The notes beneath the pieces were generated by a model. It did not search any database. It saw nothing but the letters and a program-made list of their open reading frames with translations, and was not told the DNA's origin. The position numbers were made by a program, and so were the translations under genes. Shown in pieces: positions 1 to 5,762 of a DNA stretch of 8,416 nt; position 1 is the first letter of the stretch, and every line of letters starts with the position of its first letter. Source of the DNA: Candidatus Schekmanbacteria bacterium. Lineage in GTDB: Bacteria; Schekmanbacteria; GWA2-38-11; J061. Location of the stretch: positions 1 through 8,416 of the forward strand of contig RFHX01000145.1 of assembly GCA_003695725.1 (NCBI GenBank), in the 5' to 3' direction.

Positions 1-43
1 GGATATGACGGTTCAGATTATGAGATATTCTTCTATGATGGAA
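1..43 (+). repeat. 43-bp exact direct repeat, copy 1
   Basis: Bases 1-43 are identical to 1324-1366. The segment encodes the blade motif GYDGSDYEIFFYDG in both PEP-CTERM genes and is in frame in each. Identity stops at base 44 (g here, t in the other copy). How far it extends leftwards cannot be seen because the window begins here. Confidence 0.95.
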
Positions 44-858
44 GCTCAATACAGCAAATTACAAATAATTCAAGAGGTGATGAAAATGTAAAAATAGATA
101 ACAATGATAATATTGTATGGTTAATCAGAGATGGCACAGATTCTGAAGTTATGCTTTACAACGGAGGAACAACTACACAAATTACGAATAATACTACCGA
201 TGATGAATTTGCTGAGTTGAATAATGGCAAAATTGTTTGGCGAGGTTATAACTCTGTTAGCGGCAATACTGATATCTATCTCTATGATAGTGGAGTGATT
301 GATCAAATTACAAGCAACTCTTACAATGACGATTATCCTCAAATAAATTCGAATGGCCAAATTGTTTGGGTAGCAAATGATGCACCTTCAAGCTATCAGA
401 TATATTTTTACGATGGAATGACTATTCAAAATATTTCGAACAATTCATTGAATAACTCTTCTCCTCAAATAAACGATTCAGGAGAAATTGTTTGGTCAGC
501 TAATGATGAGATTTTTTACTATGATGGGAGTGCTACATTACAGCTTACAAATAACACATTTATAGATAGTACGCCTTTGATAGATTCACAAGGAAATATT
601 GTTTGGGGTGGATTCGATGGTAATGATTGGGAGATTTACTACTTTGATGGCATATCAATTGAGCAGCTTACTGATAATATCTATGACGATTTGAATTATT
701 CGATTTCTCCTTCAGGAAATATTGTTTGGCAGTCATTTGATGGCAACGATGATGAGATTTTTCTTGCCCTGAAGAATGCGCCTGTCCCTGAACCATCGAC
801 ATTATTTCTTCTTGGCGCAGGATTTGTCCTTTTTACATTTTGTGGAAGGAAAAAATAA
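1..858 (+). CDS. PEP-CTERM propeller-repeat protein, 5' partial
   Basis: Open from the first base, so the true start and signal peptide lie outside the window; 285 residues are visible. The visible part is a chain of at least seven degenerate units of about 37-43 residues with the pattern 'N-I-V-W-x-(G/A)-x-D-G-x-D-x-E-I-(F/Y)-x-Y-D-G ... Q-(L/I)-T-x-N ... D-D ... P-Q-I-N-x-x-G', resembling TolB/PD40-type beta-propeller blades. The protein ends in a classic PEP-CTERM tail at 781-855: PVPEPS, a hydrophobic stretch (TLFLLGAGFVLFTF) and basic residues (GRKK). In this family the tail is recognised by an exosortase at the inner membrane, cleaved, and the protein is thought to go to the cell surface or exopolysaccharide matrix. 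The next gene encodes a paralogue 39 bases downstream, so the two are probably co-transcribed. Ligand and exact role are unknown. The ATG at 151 lies inside a repeat and is not the start. Confidence 0.88.
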   Translation, partial: GYDGSDYEIFFYDGSSIQQITNNSRGDENVKIDNNDNIVWLIRDGTDSEVMLYNGGTTTQITNNTTDDEFAELNNGKIVWRGYNSVSGNTDIYLYDSGVIDQITSNSYNDDYPQINSNGQIVWVANDAPSSYQIYFYDGMTIQNISNNSLNNSSPQINDSGEIVWSANDEIFYYDGSATLQLTNNTFIDSTPLIDSQGNIVWGGFDGNDWEIYYFDGISIEQLTDNIYDDLNYSISPSGNIVWQSFDGNDDEIFLALKNAPVPEPSTLFLLGAGFVLFTFCGRKK

Positions 859-884
859 CATAGCATATTAGCTCATTAGAAATT

Positions 885-890
885 GAGGAG
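885..890 (+). promoter_or_regulatory. ribosome binding site deciding the ATG 898 start
   Basis: GAGGAG lies 7 bases before ATG 898. This favours the 403-residue product over a longer form starting at TTG 883, which would overlap the ribosome site itself. Confidence 0.8.
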
Positions 891-897
891 AAAAAAG

Positions 898-2109
898 ATG
901 AAGAAAAAGGTTATGTGGACCATAATATTGCCATTTCTACTCATTTTGATATTTGGATCTTATTCATATGCAGTGCAATTTTCAACAAAAGTATTGGATC
1001 AGGTTTATGCCGCTGATTTTCTCAAAATCAATGAAACTGGAATGGCGGTATGGGAAAGTGAGGATGACCGCGAAGATATTTTCCTTTATGATAACAGCAG
1101 GGACCAGATAATAAAACTTAAAGCAGGATTCAATACAAGTGACAAAGCCCCCGATATAAATAAATTTGGAGATGTAGTTTGGGCTGACACTGATCCTGTA
1201 TCAGATGGAGGAGGAATTTATTTTTATAATTACAGCGACGGCACAATCTCATCAATTGGAGGTTCAGGTTTCTATGACGCTTGGTATCCACAAATAAATT
1301 CTCAAAGGAATATAGTGTGGCAGGGATATGACGGTTCAGATTATGAGATATTCTTCTATGATGGAATGAATATCATACAGCTTACAAATAACAGCTATGA
1401 CGATCTATATCCTCAAATAAATGATCAAAATTCTATTTTGTGGCAAGGTTCAGACGGAACTGATTTTGAAATTTTTCTATATAAAGATTCTTTTACAACA
1501 CAACTTACAGATAACAGTTTTGATGATACATCGGCAGTAATGAACGAAAATGGTGCTGCTGCGTGGATGGGTTTTGATGGAAATGACAATGAAATCTTTT
1601 ACTATGACGGTTTAAATGTAACTCAATTGACTGATAATTTATTGGTTGATGAGTCACCTGTCATTAATAATCAGGGGAGTGTAGTTTGGTTTGAGGGAGG
1701 TGATTCAATCACAACTTTTGATGATTTGGAAGTTTGTCTTTATGATGGATTAACCATAAATCAGATAACAGATGACAATGATTATGATGATTTTTCCCCT
1801 TACATAAATGATAACGGAGAAATAGTATGGACTTCTCAGCAGAGGAATTTTCCATATTATTCTGATATTTATTATTCTGATGGAACGATGATTCAGCAGA
1901 TTTCAACCATTTATAACAATAATTCATTTCCAGCCATAAGCAATTCGGGCAATGTCGTATGGTTTTCCACTGACCAATACGGTAATCAATATGTAAATTA
2001 TGCTGAAAAGATTTCAGAGCCTGTTCCTGAGCCTTCTTCTTTATTTCTTATGGGGGGAGGTTTTTTACTCATTATTTCTTTACGGCTGAATAGAAAAAGG
2101 AAATATTGA
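898..2109 (+). CDS. PEP-CTERM propeller-repeat protein
   Basis: A 403-residue secreted protein. I start it at the ATG at 898, which sits 7 bases after a GAGGAG ribosome site (885-890); a TTG at 883 in the same frame overlaps that site and is unlikely. Residues 1-25 form a signal peptide (MKKK, hydrophobic core, SYSYA with cleavage likely after Ala25). The body holds eight repeat units, each marked by a (V/I/A)-(V/L/A)-W triplet followed by D-G-x-D-x-E-I-F-x-Y-D-G and Q-L-T-x-N-x-x-D-D; the Trp codons recur every 123-141 bases. This suggests a six- to eight-bladed propeller. Residues 375-403 are a PEP-CTERM tail: PVPEPSS, a hydrophobic segment (LFLMGGGFLLIIS) and RLNRKRKY. It is expected to be exported by Sec, held by the tail and processed by an exosortase encoded elsewhere. 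It is a clear paralogue of the upstream gene. Asp/Asn-rich loops could bind calcium, but this is only inference. Confidence 0.9.
   Translation: MKKKVMWTIILPFLLILIFGSYSYAVQFSTKVLDQVYAADFLKINETGMAVWESEDDREDIFLYDNSRDQIIKLKAGFNTSDKAPDINKFGDVVWADTDPVSDGGGIYFYNYSDGTISSIGGSGFYDAWYPQINSQRNIVWQGYDGSDYEIFFYDGMNIIQLTNNSYDDLYPQINDQNSILWQGSDGTDFEIFLYKDSFTTQLTDNSFDDTSAVMNENGAAAWMGFDGNDNEIFYYDGLNVTQLTDNLLVDESPVINNQGSVVWFEGGDSITTFDDLEVCLYDGLTINQITDDNDYDDFSPYINDNGEIVWTSQQRNFPYYSDIYYSDGTMIQQISTIYNNNSFPAISNSGNVVWFSTDQYGNQYVNYAEKISEPVPEPSSLFLMGGGFLLIISLRLNRKRKY
1045..1962 (+). repeat. tandem degenerate coding repeats (propeller blades)
   Basis: Eight units are marked by the '(V/I/A)xW' codons ending at about 1053, 1182, 1320, 1443, 1566, 1689, 1830 and 1962, giving spacings of 129, 138, 123, 123, 123, 141 and 132 bases. 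Three consecutive spacings of exactly 123 bases suggest duplication of a 41-codon unit. The upstream gene has the same pattern with Trp codons ending at 120, 240, 369, 495, 606 and 729. Confidence 0.8.
1324..1366 (+). repeat. 43-bp exact direct repeat, copy 2
   Basis: Identical to bases 1-43 of the window. It encodes the third repeat unit of the second PEP-CTERM protein. Other blades of the two genes share only short nucleotide matches, so this exact block stands out. Confidence 0.95.
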
Positions 2110-2128
2110 CAGGAAATTGAATAGATTT

Positions 2129-2842
2129 TTATTTGGAAAGATTGCCATAGTTACGGTATTTTTCCGCAACTATTGGTAGGTTGGAGATTATTGCTTTGAG
2201 TGCTTCATAGGGAAAGCTTAGAGTGATTTCCTCATCTGATATGCCGGTATATTTCCTCCAAGCAACATCGCTATATGAAAAAGCGGGTTTGCCCGTAACA
2301 TAGGGATATTGAATATTAAAGGTGCATCCTCCATTTCCTCCGAATCCTTTTATGAGATTGCCTGTCGTATAAACATATGTGCGTGAAAGAATATCTGCTT
2401 TTTTTGGAGTACAGAAAATCAACAAAATGTCAGGGCTTGAAATTTCAGGAAAAAGTCCGAGCTGAATAGCTGCATTCTTCTTTGCCGGATAGGGTATTTC
2501 CTTTTCCACTTCATCATAATAAGACATTGCAGTTTCAATGTCCTTATATGAGCCTTCCATATCCATATGTAGTTTAATCATCTCCTTCTTTTCTTCTCTT
2601 GTCATCGATTCGGCTACACCTGCCGCAACTACACCTCCTGTGCAGAAACATTGGTCTTTTATGGTATAGAAGGTTTCTTCTCGCTCTAAAATCTCCTTAA
2701 TCTGTGTGCAAAGTCCGGGAAATGCTCTCTCTTCATATTTTTTGATGCCTTCCGGTTCTTTTTTTGAAAACTTGAGAGCAACAATCCTTTTTGCAAGAGA
2801 AAGTTCATCTTTCAATATCTTCCATATCTCGTTATCTTTCAA
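2129..2842 (-). CDS. DUF169 family protein
   Basis: A 237-residue soluble protein with no signal peptide or membrane segment. It matches my memory of the DUF169 family (COG2043), proteins of unknown biochemical role common in anaerobic bacteria and archaea. Family-like features are the N-terminal 'IVALKF' (20-25), cysteines at 45, 65 and 67 (the last two as CFC followed by TGG), the 'GLFPEISSPDILLIFCTPKKAD' region around 129-150 (quoted part: LGLFPE, PDILLIFCTP), a Gly-rich GFGGNGGC (166-173) and PAFSYSDVAWR (186-196). The five cysteines could hold a metal or iron-sulfur centre, but that is inference. The start is TTG at 2842, supported by AGGAG 7 bases upstream on this strand. It converges on the second PEP-CTERM gene with only 19 bases between stops, and is divergent from the bilin-reductase-like gene across 119 bases, so the two may share control. 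Function unassigned. Confidence 0.8.
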   Translation of the reverse strand: MKDNEIWKILKDELSLAKRIVALKFSKKEPEGIKKYEERAFPGLCTQIKEILEREETFYTIKDQCFCTGGVVAAGVAESMTREEKKEMIKLHMDMEGSYKDIETAMSYYDEVEKEIPYPAKKNAAIQLGLFPEISSPDILLIFCTPKKADILSRTYVYTTGNLIKGFGGNGGCTFNIQYPYVTGKPAFSYSDVAWRKYTGISDEEITLSFPYEALKAIISNLPIVAEKYRNYGNLSK

Positions 2843-2849
2843 AGCAATT

Positions 2850-2854
2850 CTCCT
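2850..2854 (-). promoter_or_regulatory. ribosome binding site supporting a TTG start
   Basis: On the minus strand AGGAG is followed by a 7-base spacer and then TTG at 2842-2840. This is the strongest initiation signal here and supports TTG as the genuine start of the DUF169 gene. Confidence 0.75.
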
Positions 2855-2961
2855 TTTAAATTATTGTGCAGTGAGATTGAAGGCAAATTATGGAATTTTT
2901 TTTACAGATTTGATATTCATTGTCCAGAAATTAATGAATTCACAATAAATGGGGTTGAATT

Positions 2962-3666
2962 TTGGAAGATTTGAAGAAATCCTTCATAAAGGAAGCGGAG
3001 AAGTCCTTTGCAGAAATCTGCAAGAAAGCAGTTGATATAGGAAAATCCTTTGAAGAGATAAAAAATGGAAAAGGCGAAATATCTTTGAAGGTCTATAAAG
3101 GTGATAAAGTTGAAAAGGTGATTTTTTCTTCAATAAAAATTTTCGAGCTCGCTGTAGTAGAAGAATCTTTTATGGTTTGGCCAACTGATGAATACAATTT
3201 TCCTGTCTTATGGTGCAATCTGACAAGTATGTCCGGAATGAATATAGCAATTTGCGATTATATGCCGTTGGCTGATTTGACAATTTGGAGCGACTATATT
3301 TCAAAATATTTTGAGGGATTTCAAAGAATTAAAAGAGAAGTTATGAAAGAGCTAAAAAATGGGATTGAAGAAGAACTTAATGAAATTTCATCAATAGTAA
3401 TTTGCGCGCTGTCGCCATATAGAATCATCTTGAATCTGAAGGATGAAGGTGTCGATAGATTTATTTTTCAGCTAAAAAAATTCTATTCTGATTACCTGTC
3501 ACTTATAAACTCTTCAAAGAATATCGATGGCGATGATAAGGATTTCAGCATAAGAAAAAAAGAAGCACTCAAAAAATTAATGAAACAAAATGACCCCGGT
3601 TATCCAATTATGGCAAATGCATTTGGAAATGAGCTTACTGATAAGGTTTTCGATATAATCTTTTAG
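2962..3666 (+). CDS. putative ferredoxin-dependent bilin reductase-like protein
   Basis: A 234-residue soluble protein, close in length to PcyA (~248) and PebS (~233). I recognise the family from order and spacing of motifs recalled for Synechocystis PcyA. 'FELA' (61-64) matches the HLELA segment carrying Glu76. 'MVWP...Y.FPVLWCNL' (71-87) matches 'VMFP...YGLPLFGCDI' carrying Asp105. 'IAICDYMP' (95-102) matches 'AAIADLSP'. The 'LSPYRIILNLKDEGVDRFIFQ' region (150-170) matches the SEYCLFIRP region. 'KQNDPGYPIMANAFGNEL' (208-225) and 'VFDIIF' (229-234) match the conserved C terminus 'QKNDKTRRVLEKAFGEAW...VLFD'. Such enzymes reduce biliverdin with electrons from ferredoxin. Oddities are Asn86 where the catalytic Asp105 should be, and Ser69 or a small deletion around His88. 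The start is TTG at 2962, with an in-frame stop just upstream (2956-2958) and a weak GGGG site 7 bases before. No heme oxygenase or bilin-binding protein is adjacent. It could instead be a relative with another tetrapyrrole substrate, or a non-enzymatic binder. Confidence 0.62.
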   Translation: MEDLKKSFIKEAEKSFAEICKKAVDIGKSFEEIKNGKGEISLKVYKGDKVEKVIFSSIKIFELAVVEESFMVWPTDEYNFPVLWCNLTSMSGMNIAICDYMPLADLTIWSDYISKYFEGFQRIKREVMKELKNGIEEELNEISSIVICALSPYRIILNLKDEGVDRFIFQLKKFYSDYLSLINSSKNIDGDDKDFSIRKKEALKKLMKQNDPGYPIMANAFGNELTDKVFDIIF

Positions 3667-3729
3667 AATTATTAGCCCTCACTAACTATGAGATGTATGC
3701 CATAATTCTCTGGATTTGAAAAAGTTTTT

Positions 3730-5454
3730 TTAATATACTCTTTTCTTAGGTTGAAATTTAGTGATGCTCACTTCCTTGTAATCAAAACGGATATTTTCGC
3801 CATCCTTGTAGGCAAGAGTATGCTTTAACCAGTTAGCATCGTCTCTTTCAGGATAATCTTCCCTGAAATGAGCTCCTCTGCTTTCAGTCCTGTTTAGCGC
3901 ACCTGCTGCTATCACTTGAGAATAATCCAACATATTACCAAGCTCGATGGCTTCGATAAGTTCTGTATTGTATTTTTCGCTTTTGTCAGTAATAGAGATC
4001 TGTTGGTATCTTTCCTTCAAAGTCTTAAGATGTTCATTGAGCTCCTTTAAGCCCTTTTCTTCTCTAAATACTGAGCATTTATCCATCATCTCTTCCTGCA
4101 AACTGGCTCTTATTTCGTGAACCTTTTCTTCCCCATTGCTGTTTTTTATCTTTTCGATTTTTTCCCGCGCGCCTGCATCTGCATCCTTTGGAAGGGGTTC
4201 AAAATCTGCATTTGGCAGAAAATCGAGAATGGCTTTTCCTGCCCGCCTTCCAAAGACTATTGTATCGAGAAGTGAATTTGTCCCTAAACGATTTGCCCCG
4301 TGGACTGATACACAGGCACATTCACCGGCGGCAAAGAATCCGGGTATGGTCGTCTTATCTTTACCTAAAAGTATTTTTCCGTCAACATCTGTTGGTATTC
4401 CGCCCATTTGATAGTGGGTAGTTGGTTTTACAGGAATTGGCTGTTCGGCAGGGTCTATTCCTAAGTATGTCCTTGATAATTCACTTATTTCTGACAATTT
4501 TCTTTCGATTTCAGCTTTACCAAGATGTCTGATGTCCAGATGCACATAATCTTGTCCATTTATACCACGTCCTTCTCTTATTTCAGTATATATAGACCTT
4601 GAAACAACATCGCGAGAAGCAAGCTCTTTTACAGTAGGGGCATATTTCTCCATAAATCTTTCCCCTTTATCGTTGTAGAGAATGCCGCCTTCTCCTCTTA
4701 CTGCTTCGCTTATCAAGATTCCAAGTTTATGAATCCCTGTTGGATGAAACTGCACAAATTCAAGGTCTTGAAGAGGTATCCCATGGTTATAGGCAATAGT
4801 AAGCCCATCGCCGGTGCAGGAATAAGCATTTGTGGTGGTTTTGAATGCTTTCCCATATCCCCCTGTAGCAAACAGCACGGCTTTTGCATGAAATGTTATT
4901 ATTTCTCCGCTTCTCATATCCATTGCTACTATTCCGCAACAGATTCCGTTTTTGATTATGAGGTCGAGCATAAAAAATTCAGAATAAAATTTAACTCTGT
5001 GTTTTATACATTGTTCATATAGGGTGTGTAGCATAACATGACCTGTGCGGTCAGCTGCATAACATGCTCTTTTAACTGGTGCTTCTCCGTAGTTTTTTGT
5101 ATGTCCTCCCATAGGCCTTTGGGCAAGCTTTCCATCTTTTGTCCTGCTGAAAGGGACTCCCATATGTTCAAGCTCATACATTGCCCGCGGCGCATCATTG
5201 GTCATTATTTCGATGGCATCTTGGTCTCCAAGATAGTCGCTTCCTTTTGTTGTATCAAAGGCATGCCATTCAGGATAATCTTCTTCTTCATTTGCAAGGG
5301 CTGCGCCAATTCCTCCTTGTGCCGCAGATGAGTGGGAACGCGTTGGGAAAACTTTTGTAACAACGGCAACATCAGTTTTGCCGGCAAGCTCAACTGCCGC
5401 TCTTGAACCAGCCAACCCTGCACCTACAATAATAACATCGTGTTGAATTATCAT
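3730..5454 (-). CDS. sdhA: succinate dehydrogenase/fumarate reductase flavoprotein subunit
   Basis: A 574-residue FAD subunit that interconverts succinate and fumarate in the TCA cycle and respiratory chain; family members are usually 570-600 residues, so it is full length. Visible features are the dinucleotide-binding GAGLAG (11-16), RSHSSAAQGG (39-48) with His41 as the expected covalent FAD attachment residue, QRPMGGH (112-118), RTGHVMLHTLYEQ (136-148), the FHPTG segment (236-240) with substrate His237, RGEGG (253-257), ASRDVVSRS (279-287) with the likely catalytic Arg281, THYQMGG (346-352), GECACVSVHGANRLGTNSL (377-395) and the SdhA-type C terminus RTESRGAHFREDYPERDD. This tail and the length separate it from L-aspartate oxidase (NadB). 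The ATG at 5454 has AGGAG six bases upstream. The usual sdhB, sdhC and sdhD are not on either side: downstream is the convergent bilin-reductase-like gene, upstream a divergent radical SAM gene. Direction in the cell (SDH or FRD) cannot be told. Confidence 0.96.
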   Translation of the reverse strand: MIIQHDVIIVGAGLAGSRAAVELAGKTDVAVVTKVFPTRSHSSAAQGGIGAALANEEEDYPEWHAFDTTKGSDYLGDQDAIEIMTNDAPRAMYELEHMGVPFSRTKDGKLAQRPMGGHTKNYGEAPVKRACYAADRTGHVMLHTLYEQCIKHRVKFYSEFFMLDLIIKNGICCGIVAMDMRSGEIITFHAKAVLFATGGYGKAFKTTTNAYSCTGDGLTIAYNHGIPLQDLEFVQFHPTGIHKLGILISEAVRGEGGILYNDKGERFMEKYAPTVKELASRDVVSRSIYTEIREGRGINGQDYVHLDIRHLGKAEIERKLSEISELSRTYLGIDPAEQPIPVKPTTHYQMGGIPTDVDGKILLGKDKTTIPGFFAAGECACVSVHGANRLGTNSLLDTIVFGRRAGKAILDFLPNADFEPLPKDADAGAREKIEKIKNSNGEEKVHEIRASLQEEMMDKCSVFREEKGLKELNEHLKTLKERYQQISITDKSEKYNTELIEAIELGNMLDYSQVIAAGALNRTESRGAHFREDYPERDDANWLKHTLAYKDGENIRFDYKEVSITKFQPKKRVY

Positions 5455-5524
5455 GTTGAACTCCTTTCTAAGTATCTAATTTTTATATTTTTTTTAATTT
5501 TTTCATCTTTGTAAAAGTTGCTAT

Positions 5525-5553
5525 CTTATATACCTGTGAATTATTTATTTCAA
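5525..5553 (-). promoter_or_regulatory. candidate sigma70-type promoter for sdhA
   Basis: On the minus strand, TTGAAA (5553-5548) is separated by exactly 17 bases from TATAAG (5530-5525), a 5/6 match to the -10 consensus at ideal spacing. The implied leader before the sdhA ATG is roughly 60-65 bases. The region is AT-rich, so chance matches are common, but the spacing and the quality of the boxes make this the best promoter in the window. Confidence 0.5.
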
Positions 5554-5671
5554 GTATCTAAATGTATTTTTCTCAGTAGTTGATTTTTAAAGATTTTTGA
5601 AGAAAGATAAAAATCCAATATGACCCCTTGAATAATATTTCAATTTAAAATAAAAGGACTTCAAAAAAAAA

Positions 5672-5701
5672 TTGACTTTTCTTAAAATAATTCAATAAAC
5701 T
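5672..5701 (+). promoter_or_regulatory. weak candidate promoter for the radical SAM-apt operon
   Basis: TTGACT (5672-5677) is a 5/6 match to the -35 box. A -10 box is less clear: TAAACT (5696-5701, 18-base spacer) or AATAAA (16-base spacer) each match 4/6. It would give a leader of roughly 55 bases before the ATG at 5763. Confidence 0.3.
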
Positions 5702-5762
5702 TAATCACTTTGAAGTAAGATAACATTGCAAAATTACAACATTTTAAAGGAAGGATTTAGTA

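Larger units (their letters stand above)
5455..5762. promoter_or_regulatory. AT-rich divergent intergenic control region
   Basis: A 308-base gap between divergent sdhA and the radical SAM gene with no credible coding frame. It is extremely A+T rich with long T and A runs. It holds ribosome sites at both ends (AGGAG facing sdhA at 5461-5465; AAGGAAGGA facing the radical SAM gene at 5747-5755), a candidate promoter in each direction, and an imperfect palindrome TTGAATAATATTTCAA (5628-5643) that could be an operator. A 10-base direct repeat AAGTATCTAA occurs at 5470-5479 and 5552-5561. No convincing riboswitch or terminator fold was seen. Confidence 0.6.

Noticed and set aside
883-897. TTG start extending the second PEP-CTERM protein by five residues
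   Set aside because: It overlaps the GAGGAG ribosome site that serves ATG 898, and the signal peptide is normal from the ATG.
1-2109. CRISPR array or mobile repeat suggested by periodic similarity
   Set aside because: The periodicity is in frame and encodes protein blades of variable length; there are no identical repeats with unique spacers.
3667-3729. Bidirectional terminator between the bilin-reductase-like gene and sdhA
   Set aside because: I found no GC-rich stem with a T run; only a T run at 3725-3731 without a hairpin.
4729-5331. Plus-strand frames of 97 codons inside sdhA
   Set aside because: They are antisense to conserved SdhA motifs, rich in Cys and Ser, and show no family signature.
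3730-5454. L-aspartate oxidase (NadB) as identity of the flavoprotein
   Set aside because: The length and the SdhA-type C terminus (RTESRGAHFREDYPERDD) fit SdhA, not NadB.
5470-5561. 10-base direct repeat AAGTATCTAA at 5470 and 5552 as paired operators
   Set aside because: Short, 82 bases apart and in very AT-rich DNA, so chance is a fair explanation.
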